Positions 1 to 7,828 of a stretch of DNA of 56,202 bases are shown here, piece after piece. Every line of letters begins with the position of its first letter. The first letter of the stretch is position 1. The notes below the pieces were generated by a model that was not told the origin of the DNA, did not search any database, and saw nothing but the letters and a program-made list of their open reading frames with translations. The stretch covers positions 1-56,202 of the forward strand of contig JAPLCW010000160.1 in the NCBI GenBank assembly GCA_026392015.1, read 5' to 3'. A program made the position numbers and the translations under genes. The DNA comes from Candidatus Auribacterota bacterium (GTDB lineage Bacteria; Auribacterota; Tritonobacteria; UBA1439).

Positions 1-545
1 TCCAGCACCATAAACAGGTACAGGTAGTGACCTTTTACCGGCGTCAGCAGGTAGCTGATGTCCCCGCACCAGCGCTGATTCGCTCCCGTCAGATCCTTGC
101 GTATGGGGGCCGTCGAGTGGCCGTTGTGCCGGTGATCCTTCCCTCGCATGCCCATCAGGCCGACAGCCTTCAGCACCCGGTATGTGGTGCTGAACGAGAC
201 AAAGACCAGCCCCGTGTCCCACGCGGTAACCGTGAGCTCACGATGCGACAGATCCACCAGGTCTTCCCGTCGAGCCAGCGCCGCCACCGTCTCCCGTTCA
301 GCCGGCAAGAGTCGATGAAGAGGCCTTTCCGGCCCCGGCTTTCCGTTCTCCAGGTTGCCTCCGGCCCGGCGTGTTCGCTGCCACCGCGTAATGCGGCTGC
401 GATGAATCAGCAGCCGCGAGCAACTTCGGCGGCAGGAAACGCCCTGCACAGCCGACTCCTCGATCAGACCCAGCATTTCCATCTTCGTCTCCGTCGCGAG
501 CCATTCGCCGGTTATCTCGCCCACGAACCCCCATTCGTTTTTTTT
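1..545 (-). CDS. IS3-family transposase OrfB (partial, leaves the window)
   Basis: Catalytic half of an IS3-type DDE transposase, read from about 545 towards position 1 and cut by the window edge. The frame is -1 relative to OrfA and has no good start of its own; it is open through the overlap with OrfA and contains residues such as GEITGEWLATETKMEMLGL and, near the edge, NQRWCGDISYLLTPVKGHYL. The Asp in WCGDISYL is the expected first acidic residue of the DDE triad; the other two would lie outside the window. Translation most likely comes from the programmed frameshift at 538-545, giving an OrfAB fusion. What is present looks intact, so the element may be functional, but completeness cannot be judged here. 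Confidence 0.85.
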
Positions 546-880
546 CGCAGGATCGCCAGTTCGACGCTCAGATCCGCCATCGCCCGCTCCTTGGCCTCCA
601 GTTCCTGCTTGAGCGCCGTGTACTCGTCCATCGACACGGTCTTTGGTTTCGGGCCCGGCCTGGCCTTCAGCCGCTCCAACGCACCCTCCCTGACATGTTC
701 CCGGATACGGGCAAGGTCCGAGGAATACAGCCCCTCCCGCCGCAGCAACTCACCGAGCTGCTGCTCGCCTTTCTCGGCTTCCAGGAACAACTGGTATTTC
801 TTCTCCGCCGACAGATATCGTCGTGTACCTGTCCCCTTCGCCTTGCCCTCATCCTTTGTCTTGTGCTCGATATCACTCAT
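512..880 (-). CDS. IS3-family transposase OrfA (helix-turn-helix protein)
   Basis: Small DNA-binding partner of the IS3 transposase, 122 residues. It has the usual order: a basic N-terminus, a helix-turn-helix region (RRYLSAEKKYQLFLEAEK to about residue 60) and a leucine-heptad coiled coil at the end (LKQELEAKERAMADLSVELAILRKK). The start at 880 is preceded by a purine-rich GAGGAAGG about 8 nt upstream. The coding sequence ends just after an A8 slippery run, where part of the ribosomes should shift into the OrfB frame. A long plus-strand reading frame over the same DNA is a shadow of this element. Confidence 0.85.
   Translation of the reverse strand: MSDIEHKTKDEGKAKGTGTRRYLSAEKKYQLFLEAEKGEQQLGELLRREGLYSSDLARIREHVREGALERLKARPGPKPKTVSMDEYTALKQELEAKERAMADLSVELAILRKKTNGGSWAR
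538..545 (-). promoter_or_regulatory. A8 slippery site for -1 programmed frameshifting (OrfA to OrfB)
   Basis: On the minus strand the OrfA codons CGA AAA AAA ACG form an A_AAA_AAA heptamer. Slipping back one base joins OrfA to the OrfB frame, which is open on both sides. This is the standard recoding signal of the IS3 family; the fit of both frames is visible in the sequence. Confidence 0.8.
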
Positions 881-907
881 GGTGTCGCCTTCCTCGTTGC
901 GGACAGG

Positions 908-964
908 CGTTCCCCCGGCTGGCTTCGGTCGCCCTACGGGCTCCCTGCTCCAGCCGGGGGAACG
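908..964. repeat. 14-bp inverted repeat upstream of the IS transposase
   Basis: Positions 908-921 (CGTTCCCCCGGCTG) and 951-964 are perfect reverse complements separated by 29 nt. It lies 28-84 nt upstream of the OrfA start and could be a transcript hairpin, a transposase-binding region or a terminator shielding the IS from outside transcription. The actual IS terminal repeat could not be located because the other end is missing. Confidence 0.6.
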
Positions 965-1083
965 TACCCCTCAACCATATAGTGTAATTGTTCCAGCTCT
1001 TGGAGTCACGATCTCAGAAACGGCGGGTCTGCTATTTATACTTTTATGTTATGATCCCATCGATTCAGGCTATAATAGTGTGA

Positions 1084-1317
1084 TGGGAGGAAGAGGATAG
1101 CCCCGACAAAATATTTTTTTGGACCTTTTATTACGGCGGAGTGGCTCAGGTGGAACATCCCTCATTGGAGGAGATGACAGAGAACAGGCCAAAATGTTTC
1201 ATTTACCATGAACATCCTTGGAAAGTAAAGAATCTCGAAAAATTCATGTTGGATAACTATCATATTGAAAAGAGTATCGGCGGATACACGATATACGCAC
1301 TTAATAATGGGAAATGA
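1084..1317 (+). pseudogene. 3' fragment of a broken gene next to the IS element
   Basis: An open frame of about 77 codons without a plausible start, beginning after a stop at 1081-1083 and ending with TGA at 1315-1317. The residues read like a real protein end (VAQVEHPSLEEMTENRPK, then KVKNLEKFMLDN and IGGYTIYALNNGK). The closing G-GYTIYAL style is common at the C-terminus of membrane glycosyltransferases of the GT-C type, which matches the next gene. The most likely history is truncation of a glycosyltransferase-like gene by the insertion sequence or an associated deletion. The family assignment is inference. Confidence 0.5.
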
Positions 1318-1370
1318 AGGGATTCTAAAATTGTAGGGTAACACTATCTGGATTGATCCGAATTGAATAT

Positions 1371-2786
1371 ATGAGTCCATTGAACCGTAAAAAAAGAATT
1401 GCCCTGATAAATGGTTTTTTGTTTTTCTCGCTGATCGCAATTGTGCGATGCGCATATATTTATGCAGTGCCCGACAGCTGGTATCTTCACGAGGAGGTTT
1501 CTCCTTTGGCGGAGAGTTATGGCGCGAAGGTTATCCGCTTTGAAGAAGCCGCTCAGAACATTACGGAAGGGAAAGGATATGTAATATATTCAAAATATTT
1601 TGGCAGATACATTTCGTATCTTCTGGAATATCCACCCGGCTTCTCATTCTTGCTTATTCTTATCTCGTACGTGGGGATTTCCAGCCACCTCTCTATACAG
1701 CTTTTTCAAATTCTATTGGCGACGATCACCTGCTATATCCTTTATAAGATCACGTGTTGTATAGCATCAGCGAGGGCAGGCATAATTGCCGTGGTTATAG
1801 TTGCGTGTAGCCCGATCCTGGCGCGCTATGATGTTGCTATTGAACCGGGTGTGCCGGCAATGCTACTTATGAGTGCCTCACTTTATCTGCTTCTCTGCAA
1901 TCAGAAAAATTGTGCTATTCGGTCAAGCATGGCCGGATTGCTTATTGGATGTGCAGCCCTCCTACTCCAGGATTATGCAGGACTAGCGATATTTATGCTT
2001 GTCGCCTTTCTCCTGGCGAGGGGGGGGCGTTTTGTCATCCGCTATGGCTCCCTCTTTTTTATCTCTTATCTTCTTGCGGTATCCCCCAACATAGCCATGA
2101 ATTATCATGTATTGCAACGAATAATGATAATGCCCTCATTCATCGGCGCAGTTATGATGAAAGGACTCGGGCAGTTTGGTGGAACGGGGGATTTGTACAT
2201 GCCCATGACGCATCGAGAACTCCTTGAGTATGAGGGCGTACTTGAAAAAGGCAAGAGTTATCCGGAATGTGCAGGTGAGGAGATTCTATTGTACTATCCG
2301 AATCCATTTGAGAGAGAAAAGGTCAGGCGCGCGGAGGTGATCCGCTTTGTCAAAAAACATCCGCTATTCGTGCTAAAATGCATCGTGAATAGAATTCCAA
2401 TCCTGATTAGCGGGAACATCACGGGGATTACACCAGATCAGCTAGACGAATCGGCTGGCCAGATTGAAGGGAAAGCCTCGCAAAAACCTGTAGATCAAAT
2501 TGTTCCATATCTGTATCGGAGAACCGCGTCGTTCTTCCGCTATTTTAAGTGGATTGAATGGCTGCTTTTTATTCTTGCCCTGATAGGTGTTATGCTTTCG
2601 GCTCACAACTGGAGGAAGACCATTTTTATAATGGCGGTACCTTGTTACTTCTTTGCATGCCATCTCCTGTTGTACATAGAACCGCGGATGATGACGCCGG
2701 CGCTCCCGTTTATTTATATCTTCACCGGGATCTGCCTTGATGCGATAAGCCGGCGGGTTCGGCATGCCCGTATTGCATCGACATGA
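1371..2786 (+). CDS. GT-C type membrane glycosyltransferase (PMT/ArnT-like)
   Basis: A polytopic membrane protein of about 471 residues. A first membrane helix (about residues 8-28) is followed by an extracytoplasmic loop with acidic residues (VPDSWYLHEEVSP), then roughly nine more hydrophobic segments and a soluble C-terminal part. This is the layout of GT39/GT83-like transferases that use polyprenyl-phosphate sugars. The start at ATG 1371 is chosen over an upstream TTG (1353); neither has a strong ribosome-binding site. The next gene starts 14 nt downstream at its preferred start or overlaps by 4 nt at an alternative one, so both are probably cotranscribed for surface glycan synthesis. The acceptor is unknown. 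Confidence 0.65.
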   Translation: MSPLNRKKRIALINGFLFFSLIAIVRCAYIYAVPDSWYLHEEVSPLAESYGAKVIRFEEAAQNITEGKGYVIYSKYFGRYISYLLEYPPGFSFLLILISYVGISSHLSIQLFQILLATITCYILYKITCCIASARAGIIAVVIVACSPILARYDVAIEPGVPAMLLMSASLYLLLCNQKNCAIRSSMAGLLIGCAALLLQDYAGLAIFMLVAFLLARGGRFVIRYGSLFFISYLLAVSPNIAMNYHVLQRIMIMPSFIGAVMMKGLGQFGGTGDLYMPMTHRELLEYEGVLEKGKSYPECAGEEILLYYPNPFEREKVRRAEVIRFVKKHPLFVLKCIVNRIPILISGNITGITPDQLDESAGQIEGKASQKPVDQIVPYLYRRTASFFRYFKWIEWLLFILALIGVMLSAHNWRKTIFIMAVPCYFFACHLLLYIEPRMMTPALPFIYIFTGICLDAISRRVRHARIAST

Positions 2787-2800
2787 ATGCGAGGGTATAC

Positions 2801-3952
2801 ATGAAAGCCGTATTTGTTGCGGGAACCCGTCCCAACTTCATGAAGATTGCCGCCCTCCTGCGTGCAGCACAACACTACCCGGAAGTTGAGATTACGCTGG
2901 TACATACCGGCCAGCATTACGATTATGAGATGTCGCGGTCTTTTTTTGAGCAGCTGGAGATCCGCGAGCCGGATATCTTCCTCGAGATCGGGTCCGGCAG
3001 CCATGGCGAGCAGACGGGCAGAATCATGATAGCATTTGAGAAGGTATTGGATAGTATTACGCCGGATCTGGTGGTTGTGGTCGGCGACGTCAATTCAACG
3101 TTGGCGTGCGCTCTGGTAGCCTCGAAAGTCACGTATGAAATCCCAAGCTGCTTTGGCATGAAGAGGCCTGCTATTGCGCATGTTGAGTCGGGGTTGCGCA
3201 GCTATGATCGGACTATGCCGGAGGAAATAAACAGACTCCTCACGGATGCCATTTCGGATTACCTCTTCACGACATGCGAGGATGCCGACAGGAATCTGAT
3301 CAAGGAGGGAATCCCCAAAGAAAAGATTCATTTTGTCGGGAATGTCATGATCGACACCTTGCTTGCACACATTGATGCCGTGAAGATGCCCTCATTTATG
3401 AAAACATGGACCGGCGACTATGCCGTCCTCACACTTCATCGCCCCAGCAATGTGGATAATGAGCGCACGCTGAGCGACATCATAGGAGCCCTCGAGGAAC
3501 TCTCTCATGATCTGCCGATTGTTTTTTGCGCGCATCCGCGGACGCAGAAGATGCTCAAGCAATTCGGCCTGGAGGGCAATTTTCTGTTTTTAATTCAGGG
3601 GAACATTGTTGACAAAAAGGGCATTTACTTGGCTCCTCCGCTTCCATATCTCGAATTTATCGGATTGATGAAAAACGCTAAAGTGGTATTGACTGACTCT
3701 GGAGGCATTCAGGAAGAAGCTACCGTGCTTGGCATCCCCTGTCTGACCCTGAGGGAAAATACCGAGAGGCCTATTACCGTGAACGCGGGGACGAATATCA
3801 TTGTGGGTATTGTGAAAGAGAGCATATTGGAAGGGGTAAGCAAAGCAGTTATGGATAGAGCACCCCGCCAACCAGCCCCGGAATTATGGGATGGCCATGC
3901 CGCTGAGAGGATACTAAAGATCCTTATTGCCGGCATGAGGCCACACAAATGA
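2801..3952 (+). CDS. wecB: UDP-N-acetylglucosamine 2-epimerase (non-hydrolysing)
   Basis: Interconverts UDP-GlcNAc and UDP-ManNAc in the cytoplasm for surface polysaccharide synthesis. The protein (383 residues, full length) has the N-terminal nucleotide loop AGTRPNFMKIAALLRA, HTGQHYDYEMS, the catalytic-type acidic residues in VVGDVNS, HVESGLRSYD and PEEINRLLTD, the histidine of LHRPSNVD, and the C-terminal UDP-binding stretch TDSGGIQEEATVLGIPC followed by RENTERPIT. The start at 2801 is preferred because GAGGG lies 6 nt upstream; an ATG at 2783 overlaps the stop of the glycosyltransferase gene. It is convergent with the sugar epimerase gene 3974-4897. Confidence 0.92.
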   Translation: MKAVFVAGTRPNFMKIAALLRAAQHYPEVEITLVHTGQHYDYEMSRSFFEQLEIREPDIFLEIGSGSHGEQTGRIMIAFEKVLDSITPDLVVVVGDVNSTLACALVASKVTYEIPSCFGMKRPAIAHVESGLRSYDRTMPEEINRLLTDAISDYLFTTCEDADRNLIKEGIPKEKIHFVGNVMIDTLLAHIDAVKMPSFMKTWTGDYAVLTLHRPSNVDNERTLSDIIGALEELSHDLPIVFCAHPRTQKMLKQFGLEGNFLFLIQGNIVDKKGIYLAPPLPYLEFIGLMKNAKVVLTDSGGIQEEATVLGIPCLTLRENTERPITVNAGTNIIVGIVKESILEGVSKAVMDRAPRQPAPELWDGHAAERILKILIAGMRPHK

Positions 3953-3973
3953 TAGGGGATGCGCCCAGAGGGG

Positions 3974-4897
3974 CTATTTTTTCCCGTAGACCTTCTTCTG
4001 CCACTCGATCGTTAACGGAATCCCCTTTTCGAGAGGTATGGTGCAGACGTGGCCGAGATCGCGCTTGGCCTTTCGATTGTCCCCCTTTTTATCCCGGGTG
4101 TTGTGCTCCTCGATTTTGACGTATTCGACGAGGGAGTCGTCTTTCTTGAGGTACGCGAGGACAATGTCCGAGAGCGTCTTTATGTCGTGATACTGATCAC
4201 TGCAGATATTGTACGCTTCTCCGGGTTTAAATTGTTCGACGATGTTTGCCATTGTCCGGACGGTTTCGGCTACGTAACTTGATTGGCGGTGGTGGTTGAG
4301 ATACACCGTTATCGGGAGATCGTGGAGCGCCCGATAGATGAACTGGCATACAGCGCTGCGGTATTCGGAATAGTATTCCCCGGGCCCGTAGGTGTTGAAG
4401 AGCCGGACGCGCACGGTTTCCACGCCGGCCCGGTCGGCTGTGTTGAGGATCTGCAATTCGTTTACGTGCTTGGTTATGGCGTAATCGTTGAGCTGCCTGA
4501 TGGCCACCTTTCCCCAGACATCTTCCGTCATGAGCCCCTGGTAGTCTCCGTAAACCTCGGAGCTGGAGGTGAATATCATCCGGAAGCGGTGTTTTTCCTG
4601 GGCTCTCAGCACGTTCTTGGTGCCAATGGCATTGGAATGCCAGAGGCTCTCGTAGAAGTCCTCCCCATAGCGCCGCCCAAACTCGGCTGCGAGGTGATAG
4701 ACGTAATCGAAAGATTGTTTTTCGAATAGCTCTTCGACCTGGCGGCAATATCCTATGTCGCAACGGAAGTAATAGCGCCCTCCTAATCCGTGGTTCAGGT
4801 AGCGATCAGCCACCCACACCTCGTGTCGCCGCGTGCGAAGCTCCTCGACCAGCGGTGTACCGACTGTCCCCAGCCCTCCGATAACCAGGATTTTCAT
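3974..4897 (-). CDS. NAD-dependent sugar epimerase/dehydratase (extended SDR)
   Basis: About 307 residues with a Rossmann nucleotide site (MKILVIGGLGTVGTPL, GxxGxxG at residues 7-12), the SDR catalytic Tyr-Lys pair in LNDYAITKHVNE, and RLFNTYGPGEY, typical of nucleotide-sugar epimerases and dehydratases. The start at 4897 is supported by AGGAGG at 4904-4909, 6 nt upstream; the open frame extends further but has no better start. It lies convergent to wecB and with it suggests a surface-glycan locus. The exact sugar substrate cannot be told from sequence alone. Confidence 0.85.
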   Translation of the reverse strand: MKILVIGGLGTVGTPLVEELRTRRHEVWVADRYLNHGLGGRYYFRCDIGYCRQVEELFEKQSFDYVYHLAAEFGRRYGEDFYESLWHSNAIGTKNVLRAQEKHRFRMIFTSSSEVYGDYQGLMTEDVWGKVAIRQLNDYAITKHVNELQILNTADRAGVETVRVRLFNTYGPGEYYSEYRSAVCQFIYRALHDLPITVYLNHHRQSSYVAETVRTMANIVEQFKPGEAYNICSDQYHDIKTLSDIVLAYLKKDDSLVEYVKIEEHNTRDKKGDNRKAKRDLGHVCTIPLEKGIPLTIEWQKKVYGKK

Positions 4898-4994
4898 AGT
4901 CATCCTCCTCGCGTGTACGTCAGACACGGTAAATGAAAATATTATCAAATGCTCATGCGCACTACTAAGTAAAAAGCGATATACGGGTAAGGGG

Positions 4995-5105
4995 TCACTT
5001 ATGGGTGGTATCCCTTTTACTTGTCATCCCCGCAAAAGCGGGGATCCAGTATGAAACCTGCTTTCGCAGGAATGACATATTCAGCAATGTACCACCCATA
5101 AGTGA
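4995..5105. repeat. MITE-like element with 16-bp terminal inverted repeats
   Basis: Terminal arms 4995-5010 (TCACTTATGGGTGGTA) and 5090-5105 are perfect reverse complements. The inside carries two hairpin units of the type GTCATCCCCGC-AAA-GCGGGGAT and CCTGCTTTCGCAGG. A related hairpin unit occurs at 38328-38404. The rest of the 4898-5312 gap shows no gene. Confidence 0.7.
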
Positions 5106-5312
5106 TGCATTACAGGACGGTTCCAATAATAGTTGACAGATAAATCTAAATCTATTATAGACACCCAGGCCTTTACAGGTATTGTACTTTGGGGAACGAT
5201 CTTCGCTCGTCCTATCGCCATTCCTGCAGGAGCAGGAATCCAGTCGATCAGGTCCGGAATGGCAACAGAAATCGGCTCTCATCTCCGCCTCTATAGGCAG
5301 CGAGTTCCCGCT

Positions 5313-6010
5313 GAATTAAGAAGAGAATTGATGAGATCGGTGAGCTCATCCGGGGAAACCGGGTTCGGATATCCATGCACCCCGACCAATTTACACTCAT
5401 CAACTCCATCGACCAGGGTGTGTTCATAAGGAGCGTACGGGAGTTGCGCTGCCACACCGGCCTGCTCGACATCATGGGGTTCGATCATTCAGCGAAGATC
5501 CAGATCCATGTCGGGAGAGTGTACGGCAACAGGGAAAAGAGCATCGAGCGGTCTATCAAAAGGTACCAATTCCTCGATGAGAGGATCGCGTCGCGCCTTG
5601 TAATTGAAAATGATGACAGAAATTTTCCGGTTGCCGATTGTGTGAGATCACAAACCATGAGGACCATGGAGGGAGATCATACAAAACTGAGCTGTGAAGA
5701 AAGTCTAATTTCCTGTTGAGCAGAACACTCAATAACCGCGGAGAGTCATTGTCTGCGATAATGCCTCTCGTTTTCAAGACATGGATGGAACGGGACGGCG
5801 TACCAATTGTCGTCTATAGTTCGCAGTAGCGGGGGGCGCGGCGCGCACGCACAATCCCTTTCACCTTCGACCTTCAGAAAGTTCCTGAGACTCTCCAGGC
5901 CGTATGATTTCTACATTATGATCGAAATCAAAGACAAGGAACGGAGCGCCGCGAGAGACATAGAGGCAGCGCGGAAAGATAGGCGGTTCGACAATTTTCA
6001 AGCAGAGTAG
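5313..6010 (+). pseudogene. Decayed copy of UV damage endonuclease gene uvsE
   Basis: Closely related at DNA and protein level to the intact uvsE at 11726-12631. It lacks roughly the first 90 codons. The first block (MHPDQFTLINSIDQGVFI to RLVIENDDRNFPVADC, about 5375-5645) is followed by a scrambled stretch (about 5646-5725). The last block is recognisable again but has an in-frame TAG at 5827-5829 where the intact copy has CAG, and a frameshift in the following GC-rich run. No functional product is expected. Its position, followed by a shared 30-bp repeat and a secreted-family gene, mirrors the layout downstream of the intact uvsE. Confidence 0.85.
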
Positions 6011-6041
6011 CGAAAAGTCAAGGATAAAGATTTGACCCCAT
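6011..6041. repeat. Short repeat at the 3' side of secreted-family gene A
   Basis: A block of about 30 bp (GCGAAAAGTCAAGGATAAAG followed by ATTTGACCCC) lies directly beyond the stop codon of gene A. A nearly identical block lies at 13182-13211 beyond gene B. Sequences of this kind often flank REP-associated transposases in other bacteria (recollection, not checked), but no transposase gene adjoins it here. Confidence 0.65.
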
Positions 6042-6044
6042 TCC

Positions 6045-7244
6045 CTACCTGCAGCAGCGAAATCCGATGCCCGGGTTTGTGACCGAGGGGGCGTCGTCCA
6101 GAGCCAGGCAGTAACAACCGGCGTCCGCCTCACCGCCCCAGTTGCGGCCCCGAATGAAGGCATTATTATTATTCGATGACCCGCCAGAGTACTGACCTAT
6201 TCCCTGGCTTGACGTCCAACTAGTAACCGACGGACCCAGGACAGATCGCTCCTCGCTTAAATTAGGGCTGCTTGTCCTATTCCACTCGTACCAACCGCCG
6301 GTATCCCAAGTAACGCCACCGGTTGTTCCAATTTGCCCATCTGTTCCATCCCCATATATCCACTCCCAGACGTTCCCGCTCCAGTCCCAGATCTCCTGGG
6401 TGTTGGAGAGTACAAGTTTTGCTTTTACGTCTCTGCCGCTTCCATAATCTGCTGAACCGTGAGAATAACTCGCACTATCATTTAAACTTATATTGCCTCG
6501 CTTTAAGCCGCCGCCACTCGCTACCGTACTTCCAACAGTACCATTCGCCCAGTTACTCGCCACCTGCTCGACGTTGCGATTTATTGTCTGGGCCTCTTTT
6601 ACCGTACAGAGATGATAGCCGGTTCCTATATTCTCACAAGCTTTTACTGCGCTGATAGTAGTGCCATCATATTGCTTAATATTCACCCAGGGGCTATCTG
6701 CTGCTCTGGAATCCGCTTTCTGGCCGGCACCTGAGCCGTCTCCTGTCTTGGCCTCGTACTTCATGACGTAGAAGTCAGTTGTTGTCCCGATCGTAGGGTT
6801 GGCGGGGACCAGGACCCATTCGCCCCCCGACATCGTTGGCGTTATGGTTGGGGTTATGGTTGGAGTTATGGTTGGGGTTGGGGTTGGCGGTACAACTAAT
6901 GTCCCCGTCTGAACTCCCCATATTCCTGACCGTGTGCAAAAGAACTTCTTGCCCGACTCAACATTGAAAGCCGTAACATCACACTCGCCGAACTTCGCCT
7001 TGATATCCCGATATACCTCTTCCAGGGTCTTCATCGTGGAGCCGGGTGTTCCCGAGGGCTCCTGGAAACCGCCGGGGATTGATGAATCCGTCCCCGAGTT
7101 CAGGTAGTCATAGAGTTGACTCATCGTGTGCATCCCGCTTCCACCTGATGGGGCGCCGGGTGAATCCATGCTCCCCGCAACCGCCATTCCGCACATATCC
7201 GCCACAGTCATCACGCTTAAAACCACAACTAATGTTACTCTCAT
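6045..7244 (-). CDS. Secreted modular protein A: shared N-module plus FGE/C-type-lectin-like domain
   Basis: 399 residues. A signal peptide (about 1-24) is followed by the family module (about 25-115; SGMHTMSQLYDYLNSG, FQEP, PGSTMKT, KKFFCT, WGVQTG, two cysteines), a linker of TPTI repeats (about 118-138) and a C-terminal domain (about 143-399) of the formylglycine-generating-enzyme/C-type-lectin fold. The lectin-like signs are EWVLVPANP near its start, WDWSGNVWEW, RGRNWGG and the end GIGFRCCR. Such domains carry the variable region in many diversity-generating retroelement targets, but no reverse transcriptase or template repeat is seen. The start has GGAGG 8 nt upstream. It is preceded by a sigma-54 promoter and two enhancer dyads. 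Probable role: exported binding or adhesion protein; ligand unknown. Confidence 0.75.
   Translation of the reverse strand: MRVTLVVVLSVMTVADMCGMAVAGSMDSPGAPSGGSGMHTMSQLYDYLNSGTDSSIPGGFQEPSGTPGSTMKTLEEVYRDIKAKFGECDVTAFNVESGKKFFCTRSGIWGVQTGTLVVPPTPTPTITPTITPTITPTMSGGEWVLVPANPTIGTTTDFYVMKYEAKTGDGSGAGQKADSRAADSPWVNIKQYDGTTISAVKACENIGTGYHLCTVKEAQTINRNVEQVASNWANGTVGSTVASGGGLKRGNISLNDSASYSHGSADYGSGRDVKAKLVLSNTQEIWDWSGNVWEWIYGDGTDGQIGTTGGVTWDTGGWYEWNRTSSPNLSEERSVLGPSVTSWTSSQGIGQYSGGSSNNNNAFIRGRNWGGEADAGCYCLALDDAPSVTNPGIGFRCCR
6841..6895 (-). repeat. In-frame 12-bp tandem repeats encoding the TPTI linker
   Basis: About four GTTATGGTTGGG-like units (plus-strand sense) encode repeated Thr-Pro-Thr-Ile in the linker of protein A. 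The unit length is a multiple of three, so slippage would change linker length without breaking the frame. Confidence 0.6.
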
Positions 7245-7485
7245 CTCTCATCCCTCCTTCATTCCGGTACTGCCAAAAGTTTTCCTTCCAATTTTGTCTA
7301 ATTCACTCAATCCTAACATATTACCTGGAAATATGCTCTCTCCCCTTATTTTTGTATATTTTGGCGCTCCCTATCGCATATAAAAAAATTTGTTTTAAAC
7401 TCCGTACCTCCTCTATCTATAAAACTCTTTTACACAGATGTGGCCTCGAAAGCTTTACTCAGCACAATCTTATTAAATTGGTTTA

Positions 7486-7501
7486 GCAAGTAGTGTGCCA
7501 A
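7486..7501 (-). promoter_or_regulatory. Sigma-54 (-24/-12) promoter of secreted-family gene A
   Basis: On the minus strand the sequence reads TTGGCACACTACTTGCT (7485-7501): GG at -24 (7498-7499) and GC at -12 (7486-7487) with exact spacing, a close match to the RpoN consensus. The expected start is near 7474, leaving a 5' leader of about 230 nt, much longer than in genes B and C. Confidence 0.65.
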
Positions 7502-7593
7502 TCTTAGGAATAATATGATTTTTTCGCTATTTGTTGGTAATAGGCATGTTACTGCAATAGAGCCAAGCCCTGCGGGAAGCCAAACAACAGAAT

Positions 7594-7644
7594 TGCATAC
7601 TATGTTTGCACATCGGCACCCTAAAACTGTATACTTTGTTTACA
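7594..7644. promoter_or_regulatory. Tandem 17-bp dyad operators upstream of gene A
   Basis: Two interrupted palindromes: TGCATAC-TAT-GTTTGCA (7594-7610) and TGTATAC-TTT-GTTTACA (7628-7644). Centres (7602 and 7636) are 34 bp apart; the nearer centre is about 104 bp from the -24 element. The same pair with the same spacing occurs at genes B and C. They are best read as upstream activating sites for a sigma-54 enhancer-binding protein. The cyclase gene starts 110-190 bp on the other side, so it could be affected as well. Confidence 0.75.
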
Positions 7645-7828
7645 ATTATTGTCATATCATATAGTAGCTATTATTCCCTTGCTTCCCATGAAAGGAGAGA
7701 CAAGGCTTAAGTCACCCATAAAACTTTGAAGGGAATCTGTAAATTGAAAAACTTTGGACGCATACAGCTTGCCAGCCGTCACCGCCTCGCATACAATAGT
7801 GGAGGCCTCTTCAAACGGCCACATCGTT

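Noticed and set aside
298..534. A 78-codon minus-strand frame after OrfA
   Set aside because: It is the wrong frame; the real OrfB reading is the -1 frame, where transposase motifs appear.
27..1100. A 357-codon plus-strand open frame
   Set aside because: It lies over the IS3 transposase genes on the other strand, whose protein motifs and frameshift signal are clear; the plus-strand translation has no family resemblance.
6045..7244. A complete diversity-generating retroelement
   Set aside because: No reverse transcriptase, accessory gene or template repeat found in the window.
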